The notes under the pieces were generated by a model. It worked only from the letters and a program-made list of their open reading frames with translations, was not told the origin of the DNA and did not search any database. The translations under genes and the position numbers were made by a program. From Betaproteobacteria bacterium (GTDB lineage Bacteria > Pseudomonadota > Gammaproteobacteria > Burkholderiales > Ferrovaceae), in assembly GCA_028870615.1 (NCBI GenBank), contig JAGWPH010000073.1, forward strand, positions 1 to 5,188: a stretch of 5,188 nt of DNA, given 5' to 3'. Below, one piece after another: positions 1-5,188 of the stretch (the stretch's first letter is position 1; each line of letters starts with the position of its first letter).

Positions 1-89
1 CACGCTTGTGACCAACCACCAAGGGCCTCGATAACTCTGTAGTATTCTCTGTCATAGGTGTCCACGTAGATGAACGTGGACACAATCAT
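1..89 (-). CDS. possible start of a small protein gene, cut by the window edge
   Basis: An ATG at 89-87 on the minus strand opens a frame that stays free of stops to the window edge, giving 29 codons that begin MIVSTFIYVD and include YYRVIEALGGW. The composition looks protein-like: a hydrophobic beta-strand-like start, then an amphipathic stretch. It loosely recalls the N-terminus of small Cas2-like/SinR-type proteins, where a beta strand ending near an Asp is followed by a Y..(V/L)IEAL..W helix, but the spacing is not an exact match and I do not assign a family. Upstream on the same strand are a GGGGGG run about 11 bases before the ATG and an AGGGA that touches it, so ribosome binding is plausible but not ideal. 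A 29-codon open stretch arises by chance about one time in four, so this is a tentative call. A perfect inverted repeat lies within codons 3-11. Confidence 0.35.
   Translation of the reverse strand, partial: MIVSTFIYVDTYDREYYRVIEALGGWSQA
58..83. repeat. perfect 10-bp inverted repeat with 6-base loop
   Basis: The arms are GTGTCCACGT (58-67) and ACGTGGACAC (74-83), exact reverse complements separated by six bases. No T-run follows on either strand, so this is not an intrinsic terminator. It lies inside the first codons of the possible minus-strand gene, where the RNA could fold just after the start codon. It could be a dimeric regulator site, a translation-damping hairpin, or chance. Confidence 0.6.
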
Positions 90-136
90 TCCCTACAAAA
101 CCCCCCAGTGCCAGACGCTGTTTAATGAGCGCTTAC

Positions 137-271
137 AGTACTTTACGGGTGCGCATAGACACGCTTGATACTCCACTGGACACAGGAATCTCTGCGCATA
201 TCTTTGTTGGCTCGAAAGCCGAATGGTACGAAATTCATGATGATCTGCCGCAGCATGAAGAACGGCCCTAG
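137..271 (+). pseudogene. C-terminal remnant of a GFA/CENP-V-family (formaldehyde-activating-like) protein
   Basis: The plus-strand frame ending at TAG 269-271 reads RVRIDTLDTPLDTG, then AHIFVGSKAEWYEIHDDLPQ, then HEERP. This is the typical C-terminal signature of the GFA domain family: a (L/V)GTLD-type strand, then HIFV.SK..W.EI.DDLPQ. Family members are zinc-binding proteins of about 120-150 residues related to glutathione-dependent formaldehyde-activating enzyme. The cysteine pairs that bind zinc sit in the N-terminal and middle parts of the domain, and these are absent here. The same frame meets a TGA at 71-73, and the residues between there and about 137 do not look like GFA. The stop is probably the native one, so only the last third of the gene survives and it cannot be functional. 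It lies directly upstream of the PhzF pseudogene on the same strand. The family call is from recognised sequence pattern, without an alignment. Confidence 0.72.
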
Positions 272-346
272 GCGGACTGGGCGCTTCGACAGTATCGGCA
301 ACGGTAGCGTTATCGTTCTCATGCCAAACGGCAGGGAAATATGTGC

Positions 347-735
347 ATGAACAGCGCTCACTCCAAGCCAGTTCCGTTCAAGCAGATGGATGTTTTACGG
401 CCGTGCCATTCAAGGGCAACCCGGTTGCGGTGGTTCTCGATGGGAACCACCTGACAGCAGCTCAGATGCAGTTCATCGCCAACTGAACCAATCTCTCTAA
501 AGCCATTTTCGTATGCGCGCATACACTGGCCGATGTTGACCATCGCTTGCGCATCTTCACGCCAAAAGGCGAGTTGCCATTCGCGGGCCACCCCACTATT
601 GGCAGTGCGTGGGCAATGCTGCAGAACGGACTGGAGCCCAAGATACCCTGCAGGTACTCAATGCTTTGGTGCGTGCGGCGATCCCGCTCGGCGAAAAGGA
701 TGAGCCGGCAGGGGGTGATCAACGCATTCGGGTGA
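347..735 (+). pseudogene. PhzF-family (phenazine biosynthesis-like isomerase) pseudogene
   Basis: Intact relatives are roughly 260-300-residue isomerases of the diaminopimelate-epimerase fold. The order of conserved segments is clear once frames are joined. From ATG 347 the frame reads KPVPFKQMDV. One T is missing from the T-run at 393-396, and the sequence continues in frame 1 as AVPFKGNPVAVVLDG and LTAAQMQFIAN. TGA 484-486 stands where relatives usually have Trp, followed by TNLSKAIFVCAH, RLRIFTPKGELPFAGHPTIG and SAWAMLQNGLEPK. The family's conserved glutamate in NLSE(T/A), proposed as catalytic, is AAA (Lys) at 499-501. After about 640 the match fades, and the frame ends at TGA 733-735, so about half the protein is missing. 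A GGGA sits upstream of the original ATG as a likely old ribosome site. The family is clear, and the combined lesions make a functional product very unlikely. Confidence 0.9.
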
Positions 736-766
736 ACCCGCGTTCTTTCCGATCAATGGATGCAGG

Positions 767-798
767 AAAAAGGCCGACGCTTTCGCATCGGTCTTTTT
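767..798. terminator. bidirectional rho-independent terminator
   Basis: A 14-bp stem has arms 767-780 and 785-798 closed by a TTTC loop. It contains two G-T wobble pairs on the plus-strand RNA and A-C mismatches at those places on the other strand. The core CCGA/TCGG is GC-rich and the outer arms are A5 and T5, so each strand ends in a U-tract; on the plus strand it extends as TTTTTGTTT. It begins 25 bases after the amidase stop on the minus strand and lies after the PhzF remnant on the plus strand, as expected between convergent units. Confidence 0.8.
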
Positions 799-822
799 GT
801 TTACCGCTTGCTGCTTGCGGTG

Positions 823-2058
823 CTAATGCTTGGCCTGTTTTGAGAAGTCCGCCTTGCGGATCATACCATTGATGATTTTCACTTTATCCACCACTTCGGT
901 CACCTGGAAGTCCGTGCCAGCACTCAGGTAGGCCAAGGCCGTGGCGCGATCCATGCCCAATTTCTGGTTCAGGAACTGGACCGCTTGGCGGGTCGCCTCT
1001 TTCATGGCTTCATTGAGGTCGGTATTGAGCCCGAGGGGAATCCAGTAGTCAGGCGTTTCCGCGAATGGGTGCTTCATGGGCGCCTTCATGGGCAGTGCGG
1101 GATCTCCTGCCCTCAGTACCGTCAGTCGCACTTTGGCGCGCAAGGACCCTTCAAGGGCAGTCAAAGCCACTTCACCATCACCTTGTACGAAATGGGGGTC
1201 CGCCGCATAGAACATGGCCCCATTGACATGGATAGGAAGGTAGAGGGTCGCACCGGCATTGAGTTCATTAAGATCTAGGTTGCCGCCGTATTCACCGGGT
1301 GGTACGGAGTTCGGCTTGTCTTTGGTATTGACTGCCACGCCCATGATGCCCAGAAAAGGCTTGAGCGGGATATGTGCTTCCAATCCACTTTTGTCCTTGA
1401 TGATGCCGTACCATTTGCCTTTGATCTCTTGAATGGGCGTGAATGTAGACACGTTGGCATACAAGTCTGGATGCGCCGTATCAGCGCCAGGAACCGGTCC
1501 CTTGTTCTCTGGAAACTCTCCCGGTAAAGCACCTTTGCCGTGACGGTTGGAGATCACGCCGTAGGGAACACGCGGTTGCAATTGAAGAATTTCCACCTTC
1601 AGTACGTCCCCTTCCTTTGCGCCCTCGATTTCTACCGGCCCGGTGACAATGTGCGGGCCGTCCTTGATAAAGTCATGTTCCAGACTCGACTCGGTGATCG
1701 CCTGCGCGTCCTTCAACACCTGGTTTGGCTTGATTCCGAATTTGCTAAAATATTTTGTCGGGTTCTTTCCCTGATCTTCGAGAATTCCTTCGTGCGACAC
1801 CGTATCGAAAATAACCACGCTGCCCGAAGGTACGGATAACACCGGTTTTGTATCGACGTTAGGCAAGCTACCCCAATGTACCGTCTGCAGTGACGAAGGA
1901 ACATAGTAGTTGCCGTTTGCCATTTGCTCCGGCTTGTCGCCAAGCGGTTGGAGGATAGCGAAATCCTTCGCCAGTGCACCCCCACAGATCATGCTCAAAA
2001 TAGCCCCGCTGGCCAGCGTCGCAATTACAAACCTGCTTGAAATAAATGTTGTAATCAT
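823..2058 (-). CDS. exported acetamidase/formamidase-family protein
   Basis: This is a 411-residue protein of the FmdA/AmdA acetamidase/formamidase family, whose members hydrolyse formamide or short aliphatic amides to the acid and ammonia. Residues 1-30 look like a Sec signal peptide: a short N-region with Arg9, a hydrophobic core, then GGALA before Lys31. The mature enzyme is therefore probably periplasmic, unlike the classical cytoplasmic formamidases. Family landmarks follow: FDTVSHEGIL near 84-93, GPHIVTGPVEIEGAKEGDVL at 134-153, GIMGVAV at 237-243, GGNLDLNEL at 258-266, LPIHVNGAMFYAADPHFVQG at 274-293 and GDGE at 293-296. These cover the conserved His, Asp and Glu residues of the family. 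The ATG at 2058 has a GGAGG eight bases upstream and starts the signal peptide directly. The gene ends with TAG and is followed by a hairpin terminator. The 154-bp gap to the upstream GH15 gene suggests its own transcript. The family is clear; the true substrate is not shown by sequence. Confidence 0.9.
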   Translation of the reverse strand: MITTFISSRFVIATLASGAILSMICGGALAKDFAILQPLGDKPEQMANGNYYVPSSLQTVHWGSLPNVDTKPVLSVPSGSVVIFDTVSHEGILEDQGKNPTKYFSKFGIKPNQVLKDAQAITESSLEHDFIKDGPHIVTGPVEIEGAKEGDVLKVEILQLQPRVPYGVISNRHGKGALPGEFPENKGPVPGADTAHPDLYANVSTFTPIQEIKGKWYGIIKDKSGLEAHIPLKPFLGIMGVAVNTKDKPNSVPPGEYGGNLDLNELNAGATLYLPIHVNGAMFYAADPHFVQGDGEVALTALEGSLRAKVRLTVLRAGDPALPMKAPMKHPFAETPDYWIPLGLNTDLNEAMKEATRQAVQFLNQKLGMDRATALAYLSAGTDFQVTEVVDKVKIINGMIRKADFSKQAKH

Positions 2059-2066
2059 GCTGGTTG

Positions 2067-2071
2067 CCTCC
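2067..2071 (-). promoter_or_regulatory. ribosome binding site of the amidase gene
   Basis: GGAGG on the minus strand, with eight bases before the ATG at 2058, is a near-consensus Shine-Dalgarno sequence. It supports the start that gives a complete signal peptide. Confidence 0.85.
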
Positions 2072-2158
2072 AGTTAGTAGCAATCTTTTCTAAATTCCTG
2101 ATGTAGCAGCAGTTTTCAACTCAAAGCGCTATGAAAAAACGAAAAAGACGGCTAACCG

Positions 2159-2167
2159 AGTATAGCA
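2159..2167 (-). promoter_or_regulatory. candidate extended -10 promoter for the amidase gene
   Basis: On the minus strand TGCTATACT (2167-2159) matches an extended -10 element, TGnTATAAT, with one mismatch. The hexamer 17 bases upstream (GGGCTC) is a poor -35, so the extended TG would have to compensate. Transcription would begin near 2152, giving a leader of about 94 bases with T-tracts at 2133-2148. The 2059-2212 gap otherwise holds only the amidase ribosome site. Confidence 0.35.
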
Positions 2168-2212
2168 TGCGGAAACCAGGTGAGCCCGGTAAAGTAGTTA
2201 CCCGCCAGATCC

Positions 2213-4000
2213 TCAAAATGCCTGATTCCACGGAAGCGAGAGACGAATCGCAGAGTTGATTAAGCCCACCATGCTGTAAGTCTGTACAAAATTACCCCAT
2301 TGTTCACCGGTTACGGGGTTGAGGTGCTCCGATAATAACCCGTGCTGGTTACGAAATGAGAGCAGCTTTTCAAATAGCGTACGTGCTTCATCACTTCGCC
2401 CCAGCGATGCTAAAGCATTAACGTACCAGAACGAGCATATTAAAAATGCATTCTCAGGAAATCCGAAATCATCTTTTTCAACATAGCGAAATACAAAGTC
2501 CCCATGCTTTAATTCGCGTTCAATAGCTGCCACAGTGTCGACAAAGCGTGGGTCATCCGCATGAATAAAACCGAATTCAGCAAGCAGAAGCAGACTTGCG
2601 TCGAGTTCTTGTCCTCCGAAAGTCGATACAAAACTTTTGCGTGACGGATTCCAAGCCTGGTTCATGATATCAAGACGAATGTGATTGCTATGTGTGGCCC
2701 AATGTATAGCATGTTCTGAAAGGCCGAGCCGTTCAGCAATACGGGCTAACCGATCGCATGCAGCCCAGCACATGAGGGCGGAAAAGGTATGCACACGCGC
2801 TTCGCCGCGCAATTCCCAAAGGCCCGCATCAGGTTGCGCGTAAAACCGGACAGCTTTTTCCCCCAGTGCTTCAAGCCGGTGAAACAAAGCTCTGTCGCCG
2901 CAACGGGTTAAGCGCTGATCAAAAAAGATATGTGTTGCGGCAAGTATGGCAGAACCATAAACATCGTGCTGAACTTGATTGTAGGCCGAGTTACCAACCC
3001 GAACCGGTTTCATACCGCGGTACCCTGATAGGGTAAGAATTTCCTTTTCGTCGAGTGAGGCGCGACCATCAATGCCGTAAACCGGCTGCAAGTTCCCTCC
3101 GTCGGAACCTGCGGCGATGTTGACGACATAACCTAAGTAAGACTCCATGGTTTTTGTCGCACCCAATCGGTTAAGCGTATTGACTACGAAGTACCCATCG
3201 CGCAGCCAACAATAACGGTAATCCCAATTGCGGCCACTGTTTTCGGATTCCGGTATCGATGTCGTCATCGCTGCGATAATGGCTCCTGTGTCATCAAACG
3301 TGTTGAGTTTGAGTGTTATTGCAGCGCGAATAACCGCATCTTGCCACTCAAAAGGGATGGCAAGATTGCGCACCCAACCCTGCCAGTACGCAGAGGTATC
3401 GTCAAGAAACCGCTGCCCAATTTGGTCAATGGAGTCGTGTACGGTTTCGTCCGGGCCAAGTAACAGGGTGACAGTGCTCTCCAGAAAAAAAGGGGTTTCC
3501 TGGTTGAGGGCCGTAATAGAGGCATTGGTCGTTAGTCGCACGACAATGTCAGGCGTTACATAACGGATATGGTTACTGCCCCAGGTAATGGAGGGTTGGC
3601 GTTCGCCGTAGTTGCAGGCGGGGCGCAATTTGATTCGGATGCGTGGGCTGCCGGACAGACGCTTGATGCGGCGTATCAACATCATTGGTCTGAACACTCT
3701 GCCGTGCATGTTGAAACGGGGAGCGAAATCAGTAATTTCTATGCTATTGCCGTGACAATCGAAGAGGCGGGTTACCAGAATGGCCGTGTTGCTTCGGTAG
3801 CATTGCTCAGTGCGGACACTATCAATCAATTCTACGGAGAAATATCCGAAATCAGATCGAAGCCCATTGTTATTCAGTAGCGAACAGAACAGTGGGTCGC
3901 CATCGAAGCGTGGAAAGCATGTCCAAACAATATTGGCATGTCTATCAATGAGAGTACCTACCGTGCCATTACCAATTAAGCCAAGATCGAGCGAACTCAC
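2213..4000 (-). CDS. glycoside hydrolase family 15 protein (glucoamylase/trehalase-like) of the trehalose operon
   Basis: This 595-residue protein is full length for bacterial GH15 enzymes. The N-terminal beta-rich domain opens with DLGLIGNGTVGTLIDR and WTCFPRFDGDPLFCSLL (residues 5-42). The (alpha/alpha)6 catalytic domain carries NWDYRYCWLRDG (258-269), GYRGMKPVRVGNSAYNQVQH (326-345), GLWELRG (393-399) and LLSEHLNPVTGEQWGNFVQT (555-574). By family knowledge Glu396 in WELR is the general acid and Glu558 in SEH the general base, so the enzyme should be active as an inverting alpha-glucosidase. No signal peptide is visible, so it should be cytoplasmic. It starts at GTG 4000-3998, which overlaps the otsB stop as GTGA, with AAGGAG five bases upstream; the two are surely translationally coupled. 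GH15 members act on starch-type glucans, isomaltose-type sugars or trehalose. Context favours trehalose or a related glucoside, but the sequence does not settle the substrate. Confidence 0.93.
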   Translation of the reverse strand: MSSLDLGLIGNGTVGTLIDRHANIVWTCFPRFDGDPLFCSLLNNNGLRSDFGYFSVELIDSVRTEQCYRSNTAILVTRLFDCHGNSIEITDFAPRFNMHGRVFRPMMLIRRIKRLSGSPRIRIKLRPACNYGERQPSITWGSNHIRYVTPDIVVRLTTNASITALNQETPFFLESTVTLLLGPDETVHDSIDQIGQRFLDDTSAYWQGWVRNLAIPFEWQDAVIRAAITLKLNTFDDTGAIIAAMTTSIPESENSGRNWDYRYCWLRDGYFVVNTLNRLGATKTMESYLGYVVNIAAGSDGGNLQPVYGIDGRASLDEKEILTLSGYRGMKPVRVGNSAYNQVQHDVYGSAILAATHIFFDQRLTRCGDRALFHRLEALGEKAVRFYAQPDAGLWELRGEARVHTFSALMCWAACDRLARIAERLGLSEHAIHWATHSNHIRLDIMNQAWNPSRKSFVSTFGGQELDASLLLLAEFGFIHADDPRFVDTVAAIERELKHGDFVFRYVEKDDFGFPENAFLICSFWYVNALASLGRSDEARTLFEKLLSFRNQHGLLSEHLNPVTGEQWGNFVQTYSMVGLINSAIRLSLPWNQAF

Positions 4001-4752
4001 GAATTCTCCTTATTTTCAGGCTCGTGGCATAGCTGTAATTTAGCCAGCCAACTACGCACGGACTCAATCCCATTCAACCGGTAGTGCGCACAAGTTCTGC
4101 CAACGCCCACTTTGATCGAATATCCGTCGAGACGGTTTACGACAGCAAACCCATGTTCGTCAGTGAGGTCATCGCCTATAAATACTGGGCGACGGCCAAT
4201 GAATGGAGGCTGCATCATATATTCTTCGATGGCGCTTCCCTTATCGTAACCTGAAGGTTTGATTTCGAGAACCCGCTTGCCGGGTTGTAACTGGAGCCCC
4301 TTCATCTGCAAAACCATACCCTTTAACAGTCGATGTAAACAACCGCCCAAATGTGGCACAAGGCGGTAATGAATGGCGAGTGTTGCTCCCTTGTGTTCAA
4401 TGTGAAGACCCGGGTAACGGGCCATCAAAGGGGCCAGTCTCTCTACAAATAGCTCACTTGAAATTGGGGAAATGCTGTGGCGGTGAATGTTCCCAAAATT
4501 GTCGCGCCGTTCCAGGCCGTGTTGCCCCGCAATAGGCAGCCCCGGCATTTTCAAGCGATGGTCCAGATTGGTCAATGACCGCCCACTTATCAACGCCAGC
4601 GCGCCTCCGACTTTTTGATGCAGATCGTCTACAAGGGTAAGTAGTAAATGATCGACATGGATCGCATCAGGTGTATCAGCCAGTTCGATGAGTGTGCCGT
4701 CTACATCCAGAAAATAGGCCCAGGAGGGGGAAGGGCTTGGTAAACGCTTCAT
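3997..4752 (-). CDS. otsB: trehalose-6-phosphate phosphatase
   Basis: OtsB is a cytoplasmic HAD-superfamily phosphatase that converts trehalose-6-phosphate to trehalose, the second step of the OtsAB pathway. Taken from ATG 4752, it has 251 residues, normal for the family. Visible motifs are FLDVDGTL (14-21) with nucleophile Asp16 and general acid/base Asp18, LALISGR (52-58) with Ser56, EIKPSGYDKG (163-172) with Lys171, and FIGDDLTDE (191-199) with the magnesium-binding Asp pair. The start is chosen because it lies two bases beyond the otsA stop and just before the DxDGT strand. The longer frame back to 4848 would overlap otsA by over 90 bases and adds an unfamiliar extension. No good Shine-Dalgarno site precedes ATG 4752, so translation probably restarts from otsA. 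Its TGA overlaps the GTG start of the GH15 gene. Confidence 0.95.
   Translation of the reverse strand: MKRLPSPSPSWAYFLDVDGTLIELADTPDAIHVDHLLLTLVDDLHQKVGGALALISGRSLTNLDHRLKMPGLPIAGQHGLERRDNFGNIHRHSISPISSELFVERLAPLMARYPGLHIEHKGATLAIHYRLVPHLGGCLHRLLKGMVLQMKGLQLQPGKRVLEIKPSGYDKGSAIEEYMMQPPFIGRRPVFIGDDLTDEHGFAVVNRLDGYSIKVGVGRTCAHYRLNGIESVRSWLAKLQLCHEPENKENS
4006..4011 (-). promoter_or_regulatory. ribosome binding site fixing the GTG start of the GH15 gene
   Basis: AAGGAG on the minus strand lies five bases before the GTG at 4000, inside the last codons of otsB. It supports the non-ATG start and the coupled overlap. Confidence 0.8.
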
Positions 4753-4754
4753 TG

Positions 4755-5188
4755 TCAGCGAGTTATTCCCATTGGCAGCATTCCGTTGGGAAGCAGGCGA
4801 ACACGACGGCGCATGGCCGCAGCATCCAGCAGAAGGCGGCCTGCCCAACGGTAAACATTGAATTCAGCTATCAAGCCACGCATGAGCCGCATACGGTCAC
4901 GTTGTTCATATTGCGGCATTGTCAGGGCCACATGCAGGGCTGCAGCACATTGGTCAGCGTCATAGGGATTTACGATCAGCGCTTCAGGCAGTTCCCGCGC
5001 CGCACCTGTAAATTGGCTCAAGATAAGCACCCCATACTCATCATTGCGTGAGCCAACGAATTCCTTGGCGACCAAATTCATGCCATCGTGAAGACTGCTG
5101 ACAAAGCACAGTTCCGCTGCGCGATAGTGCTCGTAAATCTCTTGAGATTCGTGGTGTTTTATTTTGAGTAGAATAGCCGGAGCTTCGG
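4755..5188 (-). CDS. otsA: alpha,alpha-trehalose-phosphate synthase, C-terminal part (runs off the window)
   Basis: OtsA is a GT20 glycosyltransferase (GT-B fold) that makes trehalose-6-phosphate from a nucleotide-glucose, usually UDP-glucose, and glucose-6-phosphate in the cytoplasm. The window holds its last 143 complete codons; the rest, over two thirds of a typical 450-500-residue protein, lies beyond 5188. The frame stays open to the edge, so the Met at 5081 is internal. The segment shows [20 protein letters not shown] followed by [15 protein letters not shown], the nucleotide-sugar binding region of the family. In E. coli OtsA the Asp of DGMN and the Glu of AKE lie in this region. Next come [20 protein letters not shown] and [17 protein letters not shown], the typical C-terminal part. 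The TGA at 4757-4755 leaves two bases before the otsB ATG. It is the first visible gene of a three-gene unit, and its promoter is outside the window. Confidence 0.95.
   Translation of the reverse strand, partial: EAPAILLKIKHHESQEIYEHYRAAELCFVSSLHDGMNLVAKEFVGSRNDEYGVLILSQFTGAARELPEALIVNPYDADQCAAALHVALTMPQYEQRDRMRLMRGLIAEFNVYRWAGRLLLDAAAMRRRVRLLPNGMLPMGITR

Noticed and set aside
143..361. 72-codon minus-strand open frame over the GFA remnant and PhzF start
   Set aside because: It is antisense to recognisable GFA and PhzF coding remnants and resembles no protein family.
1..822. Insertion sequence or CRISPR array as cause of the decayed zone
   Set aside because: No transposase frame, terminal inverted repeats with target duplication, or regularly spaced repeats were found; the single inverted repeat at 58-83 is isolated.
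2133..2158. Intrinsic terminator for the trehalose operon
   Set aside because: The T-tract is good but the hairpin has only a 3-bp stem (CGG/CCG), too weak to call as a feature.
2189..2206. Hairpin GGTAA/TTACC just downstream of the GH15 stop
   Set aside because: It is a short 5-bp AT-containing stem with no following T-run, so it is not a convincing terminator or regulatory element.
3569..3880. 103-codon open frame on the plus strand inside the GH15 gene
   Set aside because: It lies wholly antisense to a well-supported coding region, shows no family motif, and is explained as a shadow of the GH15 codons. The same holds for the plus-strand frame at 3228-3563.
4753..4848. N-terminal extension of otsB to an upstream ATG at 4848
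   Set aside because: It would overlap the end of otsA in another frame by more than 90 bases, adds an unfamiliar Cys/Ser/Pro-rich stretch, and the ATG at 4752 fits both the family length and the operon spacing.
4692..5051. 119-codon plus-strand open frame across the otsA/otsB junction
   Set aside because: It is antisense to two clear genes, and its composition is rich in His, Cys and Gln as expected of a shadow frame.

Overview
This 5.2-kb stretch is ordinary bacterial chromosome. It has moderate GC, Shine-Dalgarno sites, tightly packed same-strand genes and a rho-independent terminator. The gene content (an otsA-otsB-GH15 trehalose operon, an exported formamidase-type amidase, and GFA and PhzF remnants) suggests a proteobacterium, perhaps a beta- or gammaproteobacterium. 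That placement is inferred from the look of the proteins only, and I cannot name a genus.

Layout: (1) Positions 1-822 are a decayed zone. A possible gene start leaves the window on the minus strand (1-89) and contains a perfect 10-bp inverted repeat. On the plus strand are the last ~44 codons of a GFA/CENP-V-type gene that has lost its 5' part, then a PhzF-family pseudogene with a frameshift, a nonsense codon, a changed catalytic residue and a lost C-terminal half. A strong bidirectional hairpin terminator (767-798) closes this zone. (2) Positions 823-2058, minus strand, encode an acetamidase/formamidase-family protein with a signal peptide. It has a good ribosome binding site and a possible extended -10 promoter in the 154-bp gap behind it. 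(3) Positions 2213-5188, minus strand, hold the end of otsA (running off the window), otsB, and a GH15 glucoside hydrolase. The first two are 2 bp apart, and the last two overlap as GTGA.

How the genes work together: OtsA joins UDP-glucose and glucose-6-phosphate into trehalose-6-phosphate, and OtsB removes the phosphate to release trehalose. The co-translated GH15 enzyme probably acts on trehalose or another alpha-glucoside in the same pathway. The amidase has its own apparent promoter and terminator and no visible functional link to the trehalose genes.

I looked for a previously undescribed system and do not see one. There is no CRISPR array, tRNA, rRNA, transposase or attachment site. The parts most worth a second look are the pseudogene zone, the inverted repeat at the left edge, and the role of GH15 in the trehalose operon.
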